The position numbers and the translations under genes were made by a program. Below, piece by piece: positions 53,912 through 63,955 of a DNA stretch of 64,000 nt. The DNA comes from Pseudoalteromonas sp. Z1A8. Lineage in GTDB: Bacteria > Pseudomonadota > Gammaproteobacteria > Enterobacterales > Alteromonadaceae. Numbering within the stretch: position 1 is the first letter of the stretch; each line of letters opens with the position of its first letter. The notes under the pieces are model-generated. The model had not been told where the DNA came from. It was given only the letters and a program-made list of their open reading frames with translations, and searched no databases. The DNA lies in contig NZ_WTLB01000014.1 in assembly GCF_011378855.1 (NCBI RefSeq), positions 1 to 64,000 on the forward strand, written 5' to 3'.

Positions 53912-54370
53912 TTATTCAATGATGAATAGAGGTTGATCAAATTCTATTGGCTCGCCATTTTCAGCTAAGATAGCTCTTACTGTACCGGCTTTATCTGATT
54001 CAATTTGGTTCATCATTTTCATAGCTTCGATAATACAAAGCGTGTCGCCAACTTTAACTTGTTGACCAACTTCTACATATGCTGGCGCTTCTGGAGAAGC
54101 TGCAGAGTAAAAAGAACCAACCATTGGTGATTTAACTTGATGACCAGTAGGTTCTGCTGGTGCTGCCGCTTCAACTGCTACAGGAGCCGCTGCAACTGGT
54201 GCTGCTGGCGCTGGTGCATATTGCTGTGGAGCAAATTGCGGGTAACCTGGGCCTGCGCTCATGTTGTTACGATTAATACGTACTGATTCTTCACCTTCAG
54301 TGATTTCTAGCTCAGCAATACCTGATTCTTCTACTAATTCGATAAGCTTCTTTATCTTGCGAATATCCAT
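53912..54370 (-). CDS. accB: Acetyl-CoA carboxylase, biotin carboxyl carrier protein
   Basis: Carries the carboxybiotin arm between AccC and AccAD. It is 152 residues: an N-terminal segment ([20 protein letters not shown]), an Ala/Pro-rich linker at about 45-75, and a biotinyl domain with the biotinylated Lys118 in [10 protein letters not shown]. The thumb loop, [12 protein letters not shown], is also present. It follows aroQ by 40 bases. Confidence 0.98.
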   Translation of the reverse strand: MDIRKIKKLIELVEESGIAELEITEGEESVRINRNNMSAGPGYPQFAPQQYAPAPAAPVAAAPVAVEAAAPAEPTGHQVKSPMVGSFYSAASPEAPAYVEVGQQVKVGDTLCIIEAMKMMNQIESDKAGTVRAILAENGEPIEFDQPLFIIE

Positions 54371-54410
54371 TACACGACCCGCCTGTTAGTTGTTTGTGTG
54401 TTAATTTAAA

Positions 54411-54863
54411 TTAAATTGCGTTTTGCAACCGGCTCACAGCGGCATTTAATGCTGCGTGATAACCCATTGCACCTAATCCACATATCACGCCTTGCGCTAC
54501 ATCAGAAAAGTACGAATGATGACGAAAGGCTTCACGTGCGTGCACATTACTTAAATGCACTTCAAAAAACGGAATATCAACACTTAGCAATGCATCACGT
54601 AATGCAACGCTTGTATGCGTAAATGCAGCAGGGTTAATTATTATGTAATCAACCGCTTGCCAAGCACTGTGTATTCGTTCAATGAGGGCTTGCTCACTAT
54701 TACTTTGAAAATGCGTTAACTCAACATCTAGACTATCAGCGGCACTTGTTAGTTCGCTCATAATTTCACTTAGCGTTTGAAAACCGTATTTATCCGGTTC
54801 ACGTTTGCCAAGCATGTTTAAATTTGGACCATTTATAACCAAAAGGTTAAATTTTGCAGTCAT
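54411..54863 (-). CDS. aroQ: 3-dehydroquinate dehydratase, type II
   Basis: Shikimate-pathway enzyme that dehydrates 3-dehydroquinate, small dodecameric class II. It is 150 residues with [17 protein letters not shown] near 10-26 (catalytic Tyr and Arg), [14 protein letters not shown] and [17 protein letters not shown] (catalytic His). First gene of aroQ-accB-accC, a conserved gammaproteobacterial order. Confidence 0.97.
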   Translation of the reverse strand: MTAKFNLLVINGPNLNMLGKREPDKYGFQTLSEIMSELTSAADSLDVELTHFQSNSEQALIERIHSAWQAVDYIIINPAAFTHTSVALRDALLSVDIPFFEVHLSNVHAREAFRHHSYFSDVAQGVICGLGAMGYHAALNAAVSRLQNAI

Positions 54864-55045
54864 AATACGCGATATATCCTATAAGTAATGAGTTAAGCGG
54901 TTACTAACTAGTTTTTCACTTTTAAGTAAGCAGAAAAAGCAATGTAGCAACAAATTCTCACGTTAACCAACTATTATAGTGATTTCGATGTAAATAGCAG
55001 CAAAATACTGGTCCAATCTCTATTTTGGGAACGCGAGGGGAGGCA

Positions 55046-55080
55046 TGAATTAGAAAGCCACTCGGTATACCCAAGTGGCT
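55046..55080 (-). terminator. Terminator of cutA-dsbD
   Basis: AGCCACT-T-GG and CC-G-AGTGGCT form a stem on the minus strand 12 bases past the dsbD stop (55080-55056), followed by TTTCTAATT. The T-tract is short, so strength is uncertain. Confidence 0.6.
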
Positions 55081-55091
55081 GTGTTGCACTA

Positions 55092-56939
55092 TTATTGTGC
55101 GCTGGCGCGCACTGTAGCAAGGTGTTTAGCAAAATCGTCAGCGTTTAAAAAGCCGGTTACACGTTGTGTACTTAACTCTTTACCTTGGGTGTTAAAAAAC
55201 AAAATACTCGGTAAACCAAACACGGTGTACTCTTCCATTAGCTCAATTGTTTTATTATCACTGTCCGTTAAATCAACTTGAATTAGCTGATAATGGCTAA
55301 ATTCACTTTGCACTTGGGCATCTGGAAACGTGTAATGTTCAAACTCTTTACACGCCACGCACCAATCTGCATATAAGTCGACCATAACCATTCGACCTTC
55401 ATTATTCGCTTGCGCTACCGCTTCTTTTAGTTCAGCTAAATCAGCAACCTGTTTAAACTCATTACTTTGCGAGCTTACCTGTACAGATCGTACTTGTGCC
55501 GGCCAAAAGTAGTTTTTAGTTAACGTAAAGCCTGTAATAACGAGTAGCGTTGCAGCAAACCACAGCGCTGTTTTTAACTTGCTTTGCGTTTGACTGCTTT
55601 GCCAATGGTGTAAGTAAAGTGCTGTTGCTAATGCAAGCACACCTGCCATTAATAATATAATGTCGGCGCTTACTAGTCGCTCAAGTAATATCAGTGGCAC
55701 TACAAGCATCACAAAACCAAACAAGGTTTTAACTTGCTCCATCCAACCACCCGCTTTAGGCAGCAATTTACCGCCAGATGTACCAAGTAATAACAATGGT
55801 AACCCCATACCTAAACTAAGCACGTACAGTGTTAAACCACCTACCAAGTAATCGCCGCTTTGCGCTACAAATAACAGAGCAGCCGACAACGGCGCCGTAG
55901 TACAAGGTGATGCTATTAAGCCCGAAAGTACACCCATTAAAAATACGCCAACGTAGTTGCCGCCTTTTTGGTTATTACTTACTTGGGTTAACTTGCTCAT
56001 CATACTGCTTGGCAGTTTAATTTCGTACCAACCAAACATCGACATAGCCAATAATACAAATAATAAACTAAAGCTAATTAATACAAATGGATGCTGTAAA
56101 TACCCCTGCACTTGCCCACCAAGTGCCGCAACAACTAAACCAAGCGCTGCATAGGTAACTGCCATACCCTGTATATATACAAACGACAGTGCAAAGGCTT
56201 TTTTAGTTGAAAGGTTTTGCTGGCCCGCAATTAAGCTCGACAAAATAGGAAACATAGGAAATACGCACGGCGTAAAAGCAAGGCCTACACCCACTATAAA
56301 AAATATGAGTAAATTAGTTATCAAGCTCTGACTTGCTAATTGCTCAGTAAAGGTGAGCTCTTTTTTGGTGTCATCTGAATTTGTTATGGGTTCAGTAGTA
56401 GGTTCAGTAGTTGGCTCATTAAGTGCTGCAAACGTATTGGTCGCAGACGCCGCTTCATCTGTAGCGCTATTTTGATCTACATTTTTAATCTGCGCGCCAC
56501 TAATTACACTTAACGGAATACTAATAACTTCAGGCGGATAACAAAGCCCTGCTTTTGCACAGCCCTGATAACGAACTTTAACAACAGCGCCTTCGGTTAT
56601 ATTGCTTAGCTTACTTACAACACTCGCAGAATTGAAAAAGACTTCTGTTTTACCAAAAAATTCATCTTCAATAATTTCGCCACTACCAGAGTCACCTACT
56701 TGAATGCTTGCACCCTTGGCAATGATTTCTATTTTCTTTTTATATAAATAATAGTCTGGCGCTATATCCCAACCCACAAACAAGGTGCTGCCTTGCTGAT
56801 CAAAGTCAAATACAAACGCTTGGTCTACAGGTAAAAAAGTGTGTTGAGGAGGCCCAAGTAGATCACCAAGCACATTATTAGTCGCAGCCTTTACAGGTAC
56901 AGTTAATAATGTAACCAACAATAAAAAGAAAAAACGCAT
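55092..56939 (-). CDS. dsbD: Thiol:disulfide interchange protein DsbD
   Basis: Transfers electrons from cytoplasmic thioredoxin across the inner membrane to DsbC, DsbG and CcmG. I chose the ATG at 56939 (MRFFFLLLVTLL), which overlaps the cutA stop (TAATG) and opens a signal peptide. The product is 615 residues. The periplasmic alpha domain has Cys127 and Cys133 (GCAKAGLCYP), the eight-helix beta domain has FTPCVFPMFP and SPCTTAPLS, and the C-terminal thioredoxin-like gamma domain has WCVACK (Cys527 and Cys530). A Thr/Glu/Pro-rich linker at about 165-195 is unusual but harmless. Confidence 0.96.
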   Translation of the reverse strand: MRFFFLLLVTLLTVPVKAATNNVLGDLLGPPQHTFLPVDQAFVFDFDQQGSTLFVGWDIAPDYYLYKKKIEIIAKGASIQVGDSGSGEIIEDEFFGKTEVFFNSASVVSKLSNITEGAVVKVRYQGCAKAGLCYPPEVISIPLSVISGAQIKNVDQNSATDEAASATNTFAALNEPTTEPTTEPITNSDDTKKELTFTEQLASQSLITNLLIFFIVGVGLAFTPCVFPMFPILSSLIAGQQNLSTKKAFALSFVYIQGMAVTYAALGLVVAALGGQVQGYLQHPFVLISFSLLFVLLAMSMFGWYEIKLPSSMMSKLTQVSNNQKGGNYVGVFLMGVLSGLIASPCTTAPLSAALLFVAQSGDYLVGGLTLYVLSLGMGLPLLLLGTSGGKLLPKAGGWMEQVKTLFGFVMLVVPLILLERLVSADIILLMAGVLALATALYLHHWQSSQTQSKLKTALWFAATLLVITGFTLTKNYFWPAQVRSVQVSSQSNEFKQVADLAELKEAVAQANNEGRMVMVDLYADWCVACKEFEHYTFPDAQVQSEFSHYQLIQVDLTDSDNKTIELMEEYTVFGLPSILFFNTQGKELSTQRVTGFLNADDFAKHLATVRASAQ

Positions 56940-57259
56940 TAATTCAGTACCTCGTCCATCCAATTAAAATATGCCAAATTACCTGTTGATACTTCTACAA
57001 CCTGAATCTCTGGCACTTCGTAGCTATGTAACTCTTTTATTGTTAAAAACACATCATTCATTTTATCTGCTTTTGTTTTTATAAGTAGCTTGGCTTCAGT
57101 TGCTTCTGCCACTTCGCCTTCCCACATATAAATAGAGCCCATGTTAGGTAAAATATTTACACAAGCAGCCAGTTTTTTTTCTACTAACGCCCTTGCTAGA
57201 CTGCGTGCTTCTGCTTCGTCTTTGCAGGTCGTAAAAATCATTTTAAAATGCGTAGTCAT
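56939..57259 (-). CDS. cutA: Divalent-cation tolerance protein CutA
   Basis: Small trimeric PII-like protein of 106 residues. TTCKDEAEARSLARALVEKKLAACVNILP and SIYMWEGEVAEATEAKLLIKT are family hallmarks; ELHSYEVPEI closes the fold. It was named for copper tolerance in E. coli, though its molecular role is still unsettled. It is coupled to dsbD by a one-base overlap, the same gene order as in E. coli. Confidence 0.95.
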   Translation of the reverse strand: MTTHFKMIFTTCKDEAEARSLARALVEKKLAACVNILPNMGSIYMWEGEVAEATEAKLLIKTKADKMNDVFLTIKELHSYEVPEIQVVEVSTGNLAYFNWMDEVLN

Positions 57260-57437
57260 TATGAACCTATACTTATTTAACAGTGTCTAGCTTCATAGTA
57301 TCTGATAGCCGATACAATGTGTAGACGCTAAAATATCAGTAAAATGACGATACCTATGCCCTAACCTTGAAAAGAGACCTCGTCACCCTCATTTATATTT
57401 CATCAACTCTTTTGAGTGTCATTATTTAGAGAGCGTT

Positions 57438-57914
57438 ATGTTTAGATTTTTATTTGTGTTGTTTATCATCATTCCTATTATCGAAATCGCCTTGCTGATT
57501 CAAGTAAGCGACGTGATTGGCGGATTTGCAACAATAGCACTGGTTGTTATTACTGCGATTTTAGGTGCCAAAATGGTTAAAACACAAGGTATGGGTGCGC
57601 TGCAAAATGTACAAGCGCAAATGGCGCAAGGGCAAATGCCAGCCAAAGAATTATTTACCGGAATATGCGTGGTAATTGCAGGTGTATTATTACTTACCCC
57701 TGGCATTATGACAGACGTATTTGGATTACTATTATTAACCCCTGCAATTCGTAACAAATTGGCTGCAGGCCTTGCTAGCCAAGCAACTGTTAGAATGAGC
57801 GCAGGTATGCAACAAGGGCCATCGCCGTTTGCTGGGCAGCAACATGCTGAACGAGAGCAAGGGCAAATGGAACGACCAACAACTATTGACGGCGAGTATG
57901 AGAGAAAAGATTAA
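57438..57914 (+). CDS. fxsA: FxsA family membrane protein
   Basis: Inner-membrane protein of 158 residues. Three to four hydrophobic segments (about 3-22, 26-45, 72-90 and 92-106) and a C-terminal cytoplasmic tail ending DGEYERKD, as in E. coli FxsA, whose overproduction lets T7 escape F-plasmid exclusion. LLLTPGIMTDVFGLLLLTP is the family core. It directly precedes groES, but the sigma-32 promoter lies after its stop, so it is not in the heat-shock unit. Confidence 0.92.
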   Translation: MFRFLFVLFIIIPIIEIALLIQVSDVIGGFATIALVVITAILGAKMVKTQGMGALQNVQAQMAQGQMPAKELFTGICVVIAGVLLLTPGIMTDVFGLLLLTPAIRNKLAAGLASQATVRMSAGMQQGPSPFAGQQHAEREQGQMERPTTIDGEYERKD

Positions 57915-57932
57915 AAATTTATCGTTTTTTCT

Positions 57933-57960
57933 CTTGGAATTTTACACTCCATCCCCATTA
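57933..57960 (+). promoter_or_regulatory. Sigma-32 heat-shock promoter of groESL
   Basis: CTTGGAA (57933-57939), a 13-base spacer and CCCCATTA (57953-57960) closely match the sigma-32 consensus CTTGAAA-N13-CCCCATNT. No CIRCE inverted repeat is seen, so control should be by RpoH. Confidence 0.88.
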
Positions 57961-58024
57961 ATGAATGCAAATTAGAAAAGCTTTTTTCTGTACTGTTCAG
58001 AAACTGTTAGGAGAACTAAAAAAC

Positions 58025-58312
58025 ATGAACATTCGTCCTTTACAAGATCGCGTAATCGTTAAACGTCTAGAAGAAGAAACAAAATCTGCTGGCGGTATTG
58101 TATTAACTGGCTCTGCAGCTGAAAAATCAACTCGCGGAGAAGTTGTAGCCGTAGGTAATGGTCGCGTTTTAGAAAACGGTGACGTGAGAGCGTTAGAAGT
58201 TAAAGCCGGTGACACTGTGTTATTTGGCTCATATGTTGAAAAAGTTGAAAAGATCGAAGGTCAAGAGTACCTGATCATGCGTGAAGATAATATTTTAGGC
58301 ATTGTAGGCTAA
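58025..58312 (+). CDS. groES: Co-chaperonin GroES
   Basis: Heptameric lid of the GroEL folding chamber. I chose the ATG at 58025 ([19 protein letters not shown]): TAGGAGAAC lies upstream and the family starts here. A 20-codon upstream extension would overlap the promoter region. The product is 95 residues with the mobile loop [21 protein letters not shown] and [12 protein letters not shown]. groEL follows after 48 bases. Confidence 0.98.
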   Translation: MNIRPLQDRVIVKRLEEETKSAGGIVLTGSAAEKSTRGEVVAVGNGRVLENGDVRALEVKAGDTVLFGSYVEKVEKIEGQEYLIMREDNILGIVG

Positions 58313-58357
58313 ACCTACTTTTCGTTTATAAACATTTAAGAATTTAGAGGAATTTAA

Positions 58358-60007
<1,650 letters not shown>

Positions 60008-60033
60008 TCATCCCCTAAACACCTAGCTCAAAT

Positions 60034-60060
60034 AAAAACCCAGCTTCGGCTGGGTTTTTA
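60034..60060 (+). terminator. Terminator of groESL
   Basis: TAAAAACCCAGC-TTCG-GCTGGGTTTTTA: a 12-bp stem with UUCG loop and a T-tract. Confidence 0.92.
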
Positions 60061-60200
60061 GCTATTGGGCACAAATAAAGTAAAAGCCACAGGTGTGGCT
60101 AATTAATAAAATGACTTCGCGTATCCCTTTGCTTCTTAAATGCATGCCAAGCCATACTCAGAGTTAATTTTATTTATTAAAAATTATTAAGGATATTAAG

Positions 60201-60614
60201 ATGAATAAAAAACCTGAACTAATCATCTCATCACTCGATGCAGATAGATTGTATGACTTAATGGAATCATTGCCTGCAGGTAGCTTTGCTAACAAAGAAG
60301 AATTGGAAGCTGAACTGGCACGAGCAACAATAGTCGAACCTAAAGATATGCCATCGTCAGTTGTAACGATGAACTCAACTGTAAACTTTATTGTTGAGTC
60401 TTCTAAAGAAGAATTTACGTTAACCTTGGTGTACCCAAAGAACAGTGACTCTAGCGGCGATAAAATATCGATATTATCACCCGTTGGTAGCGCATTACTT
60501 GGGCTAGCTCAAGGCGACGAAATTGAGTGGCCAAAACCGAGTGGCGGCTTAATAAAAGTAAAAATAAAAGAAGTAACCTACCAGCCAGAACGTGCTGGTG
60601 AATTACACAGATAA
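60201..60614 (+). CDS. rnk: Regulator of nucleoside diphosphate kinase (Rnk, GreA/B-like)
   Basis: 137 residues, a GreA/GreB C-terminal-domain protein with a short N-terminal coiled coil. PSSVVTMNSTVNF, LTLVYP, ILSPVGSALLGLAQGDEIEWP and YQPERAGE match Rnk. In E. coli it binds RNA polymerase without cleavage-factor activity and was found as a suppressor affecting Ndk levels. An AAGGATATT ribosome site precedes the ATG. It is followed by its own terminator. Confidence 0.92.
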   Translation: MNKKPELIISSLDADRLYDLMESLPAGSFANKEELEAELARATIVEPKDMPSSVVTMNSTVNFIVESSKEEFTLTLVYPKNSDSSGDKISILSPVGSALLGLAQGDEIEWPKPSGGLIKVKIKEVTYQPERAGELHR

Positions 60615-60655
60615 ATATTTTATGTACTTAGTACTAAAAAATCGGTTTAAAGTAG

Positions 60656-60683
60656 ACCCAGCCTCGGCTGGGTTTTGCTTTTT
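60656..60683 (+). terminator. Terminator of rnk
   Basis: ACCCAGC-CTCG-GCTGGGT (60656-60673), followed by TTTGCTTTTT. Confidence 0.88.
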
Positions 60684-60793
60684 ATTATAAAGCAGATTGA
60701 TACTGTTTAATTTATACCCATAACTAAGTTGCATACTGTGGGCATATACCCTGCATAATCGTTTACTAAACAACCTGAACTCTGGATAATAAA

Positions 60794-60907
60794 TCTATTT
60801 CAAGCAGCTATTTTCAGCGCTCACTGCGTTGAATTTACTTACAATAGGCCAGCTATTGACGTGTAAGTTCGCCTTGTTTTCACTGAAAATTTCTGGCTAG
60901 AGAAAAT
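60794..60907. repeat. Non-coding inverted-repeat element
   Basis: ATTTTCAG (60810-60817) is inversely matched by CTGAAAAT (60883-60890). Further inside, GCGTTGAATTTACTTAC...CAATAG faces CTATTGACGTGTAAGTTCGC, so the unit folds into a long hairpin centred on GGCCAG. It resembles a dispersed repeat I recall from Alteromonadales genomes. It differs in sequence from the element at 52220-52428. Confidence 0.55.
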
Positions 60908-61014
60908 AAATTTAAATATCACTATAATTCAATATTTTGGTAAATATCTTAACCAAAGTTCAGGTTAAATATGATAAAAAGCACATTTATTAAATAGTAC
61001 GGAGTAAACCAAAC

Positions 61015-61461
61015 ATGACTAACGTTCAACAGCATATCGGCAGCATTGCATTAGTTATTAAGGACTACGATGAGGCAATTAAGTTTTACACTCAAAAGCT
61101 CAACTTTGAGTTAGTAGAGGATACTAACTTAGGAGAGGGTAGGCGCTGGGTGTTAATTTCACCTCCAAATTCAAACGGGGCTAGTTCAAACACTGCTAGT
61201 TCAAAAGGAGCTAATTCGAGCAAGACTAATCTGCTACTTGCTAAAGCCACAACGCCCGAACAGATAAGCGCTATTGGTAATCAAACGGGTGGTCGTGTGT
61301 TTTTATTTTTGCATACCAATGACTTTTGGCGCGATTATAATTTAATGCTTTCAAAAGGCGTTACATTTACCGAAGAGCCTCGAGTAGAACCTTATGGCAC
61401 CGTAGTGGTTTTTGAAGACCTATATGGTACAAAATGGGACTTACTGCAGCTTAATAATTAG
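61015..61461 (+). CDS. VOC/glyoxalase-superfamily protein with a pentapeptide-repeat insert
   Basis: 148 residues with the vicinal oxygen chelate fold: HIGSIALVIKDYDEAIKFYTQKLNF at the start and VVVFEDLYGTKWDLLQ at the end. His6, Glu near 125 and similar residues could bind metal. At about residues 52-71 a low-complexity insert, SNGAS-SNTAS-SKGAN-SSKTN, is encoded by four 15-base tandem units. It falls in a loop before the LLLAKA strand. Substrate unknown. Confidence 0.82.
   Translation: MTNVQQHIGSIALVIKDYDEAIKFYTQKLNFELVEDTNLGEGRRWVLISPPNSNGASSNTASSKGANSSKTNLLLAKATTPEQISAIGNQTGGRVFLFLHTNDFWRDYNLMLSKGVTFTEEPRVEPYGTVVVFEDLYGTKWDLLQLNN
61170..61229 (+). repeat. Four degenerate 15-bp tandem repeats inside the VOC gene
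   Basis: Units TTCAAACGGGGCTAG, TTCAAACACTGCTAG, TTCAAAAGGAGCTAA and TTCGAGCAAGACTAA run head to tail and in frame. The first two are nearest each other, and the last is most diverged. Confidence 0.85.
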
Positions 61462-61483
61462 CAAGATAAAGTGACGCTTAAGC

Positions 61484-62959
61484 TCACGTCACTTTATTAA
61501 CTAACTCTCTTACAATTGCGAATAAATCACTGGGTAGCATTCCCCTTTGCCCATCTCGCTCACTGGCGATATCACCGGCTCTAGCATGCAGTGTTACACC
61601 ATAGCGTGCAGCTTCATCAATAGTTAAACCTTGAGCAAGTAAGGCACCAATAATACCAGTGAGTACATCGCCACTGCCGCCAACGGCCAGTGCTGGGTTG
61701 CCATCTTCACATACCCACGTTTGCTCAGCATTATCTATTAATGTTCCAGCCCCTTTTAATACACAAGTCGCGTTATAGCGTTTAGCGCAAAGGCGAGCAT
61801 AATTAAAACGATCAGATTCGATTTCGCTGGTGCTAACACTCAGGAGTCGAGAGGCTTCACCTGGATGTGGCGTAAGTACGCATTGCTCTAACATATATGA
61901 TGAAGCTTGCTTAGCCAGTAAGTTAAGTGCATCTGCGTCTATAACTAGAGGCATTTTATTGCTTTGGCAATATTGCATTACTTCATCGAATATTTGTTGT
62001 GCCCATTCGTCTTGCCCAAGCCCTGGGCCAATAACAACGCAGCTTGCCCACTCTAGCGCTTGGTGTAGGTTATTACTGCTTACCATAAGCTCTGGTCTAC
62101 CAATGCTAATAGGCGTTATTGAGCTTCCGTGTGTATACACTCTTACCATGCCAGCTCCCGTTCTAAGAGCTGCTTCACTACTTAACCTAATTGCACCTGC
62201 AGTACCTTGGTTGCCACCAACACATAAAAGTTTACCGTGGCTTCCTTTGTGACTATTGATTGCTCGCGTGGCTATTCCTTTAAAGCTATTGATATTAATC
62301 AGAGTACCTGAAGATTGAGCGATACAAGTAAACGCATCGCCAATTGCTAAGTCATCAAATACTAACTTACCGCTATATTGTTTACCTGCCGTCGTTGTGA
62401 GCCCTTGCTTTATACCCACAAAAGTAACGGTTGAAGTCGCTTGTACTGCACACCCTAAAGGCAGCCCTGTATTTGCTTCAATGCCTGATGGAATATCAAT
62501 GCTTATTACTGGCTTATTACTGTTATTTACAGCTTTAATTATGTTTGCAAAATTATCGCGTACGGTGCTTTTAAGGCCAGTACCAAGTAGAGCATCAATA
62601 ACTATATCGCACTCATTAAGAATGTCTTTTGTAAAATGAGAAACTACCCCACCCGCTTCAATCCATAACTGCTGCGCTTTTGCTGCATCACCGGTTAATA
62701 CTTTATTAGGCTCAGCTGCGCATACTGTTACCTCTTTACCTGACTGCATAATAAGCCTAGCTACAACGTAACCGTCTCCAGCGTTGTTACCATGACCAAC
62801 AATGACTAATGTACGCTGTGCATCAAATAACTGCCATTGCTTATATACCGCCTCGCTTGCACGCTGCATTAGGGTAAATAAATCACAATGACTGTTTTTA
62901 GCAGCTAAAGCTTCATTGTCTCTTACTTGTTGTGCGGTAAATAAAGTTTTATTGAGCAT
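61484..62959 (-). CDS. nnr: Bifunctional NAD(P)H-hydrate epimerase/dehydratase
   Basis: Repairs damaged NAD(P)H hydrates. It is 491 residues. The N-terminal YjeF epimerase domain (about 1-215) has GHGNNAGDGYVVARL and DALLGTGL. The C-terminal ADP-dependent dehydratase domain (about 225-491) has HKGSHGKLLCVGG, TPHPGEASRLL and GSGDVLTGIIGALLAQG. The usual companion tsaE is not downstream. It is divergent from gmk. Confidence 0.95.
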   Translation of the reverse strand: MLNKTLFTAQQVRDNEALAAKNSHCDLFTLMQRASEAVYKQWQLFDAQRTLVIVGHGNNAGDGYVVARLIMQSGKEVTVCAAEPNKVLTGDAAKAQQLWIEAGGVVSHFTKDILNECDIVIDALLGTGLKSTVRDNFANIIKAVNNSNKPVISIDIPSGIEANTGLPLGCAVQATSTVTFVGIKQGLTTTAGKQYSGKLVFDDLAIGDAFTCIAQSSGTLININSFKGIATRAINSHKGSHGKLLCVGGNQGTAGAIRLSSEAALRTGAGMVRVYTHGSSITPISIGRPELMVSSNNLHQALEWASCVVIGPGLGQDEWAQQIFDEVMQYCQSNKMPLVIDADALNLLAKQASSYMLEQCVLTPHPGEASRLLSVSTSEIESDRFNYARLCAKRYNATCVLKGAGTLIDNAEQTWVCEDGNPALAVGGSGDVLTGIIGALLAQGLTIDEAARYGVTLHARAGDIASERDGQRGMLPSDLFAIVRELVNKVT

Positions 62960-63059
62960 GAAGGTTCCTATAAAGAGTGATACCTCACCTTATCAAATAC
63001 TTATATCTAGCGGCTAGTTCTGTTGATAATTTTAAACCTCAATTTTATTTAAAATGTAC

Positions 63060-63119
63060 TACCAAGCCAATTTGGTACGACTAACTTGACCACAGTTAAC
63101 ATGTGCACGACTAACTTGA
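63060..63119. promoter_or_regulatory. Operator-like repeats upstream of gmk
   Basis: A palindrome TACCAA-GCCAAT-TTGGTA (63060-63077) is followed by two exact copies of ACGACTAACTTGA (63077-63089 and 63107-63119), 30 bases apart. The second copy runs into the putative -35 of gmk. Confidence 0.6.
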
Positions 63120-63145
63120 GCAAGGTGAGCTAATTAAAGTACAAT
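63116..63145 (+). promoter_or_regulatory. Candidate gmk-rpoZ promoter
   Basis: TTGAGC (63116-63121), 18 bases, TACAAT (63140-63145). The expected start near 63152 is followed by a leader hairpin AGGCTTGG/CCAAGCCT at 63158-63185 with a TTTATTTTT tail, which may act as an attenuator. Confidence 0.55.
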
Positions 63146-63209
63146 ACAGTTAATTAAAGGCTTGGCTTACTTGTAACCCAAGCCTGTTTATTTTTAGGTA
63201 GAGAAAAAC

Positions 63210-63830
63210 ATGGCACAAACTCGCGGTAATTTATTTATTTTGTCAGCCCCTTCTGGTGCAGGCAAATCAAGCTTAATCAATGCGTTATTGAAAAATCACG
63301 CTGATATGAAAGTATCTGTATCACATACAACTCGCGCCCCTCGCCCAGGTGAAGAAAATGGCGTGCATTATCACTTTGCATCTACAGATGAATTTAAAGC
63401 GCTTATTGCCAAAGATGACTTTTTTGAATGGGCTCAAGTATTCGATAATTACTACGGCACATCAAAGCAGGCTATTGAGTCGCAACTTGATGCCGGTATC
63501 GATGTGTTTTTAGATATTGATTGGCAAGGTGCCCAGCAAGTTCGTAAAATTATGCCAAGCGTACAAACTATTTTTATTCTACCGCCTTCAAAAGAAGAAT
63601 TAGAACAACGCTTAAATAACCGTGGCCAAGATTCGGCTGAAGTTATTGCCTCTCGTATGGCGCAAGCACAGTCAGAAACATCTCACTATAGTGAATACGA
63701 CTTTGTAATTGTTAATGATGACTTTGAGACTGCACTTGCTGACATAAAAATAATTGTAATGGCTCAACGCTTAACACTAAAAGCGCAAGAAGATCGTCAT
63801 CAAGTTTTACTAAATAGTCTGCTTAAATAA
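63210..63830 (+). CDS. gmk: Guanylate kinase
   Basis: Phosphorylates GMP to GDP. It is 206 residues with the P-loop [11 protein letters not shown] at 11-21, [19 protein letters not shown] in the GMP-binding region and [12 protein letters not shown]. The start [15 protein letters not shown] matches the family, with a TAGAGAAAA region upstream. rpoZ follows after 125 bases, the gammaproteobacterial gmk-rpoZ(-spoT) order. Confidence 0.98.
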   Translation: MAQTRGNLFILSAPSGAGKSSLINALLKNHADMKVSVSHTTRAPRPGEENGVHYHFASTDEFKALIAKDDFFEWAQVFDNYYGTSKQAIESQLDAGIDVFLDIDWQGAQQVRKIMPSVQTIFILPPSKEELEQRLNNRGQDSAEVIASRMAQAQSETSHYSEYDFVIVNDDFETALADIKIIVMAQRLTLKAQEDRHQVLLNSLLK

Positions 63831-63955
63831 TTTAAGCTTACTTAAATTAGGCTTAGGCAAGTAAAACTGATAAAAATTGAACACTGGCTATTGGCGAAAG
63901 TGGCTCCTTGGAGTAAACTACGTCTTTGCTTTTAAATTATTTTTGGAGTGCTGTG

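Larger units (their letters stand above)
60615..61014. other. Gene-free stretch between rnk and the VOC gene
   Basis: 400 bases holding the rnk terminator and an inverted-repeat element (both entered separately). The final 100 bases are AT-rich and presumably carry the VOC promoter; no clear boxes. No coding potential is seen. Confidence 0.7.

Noticed and set aside
57965..58024. Upstream N-terminal extension of groES
   Set aside because: The family starts at MNIRPL with an AGGAG site just before it. The extension would begin right next to the sigma-32 -10 box, upstream of or at the transcription start.
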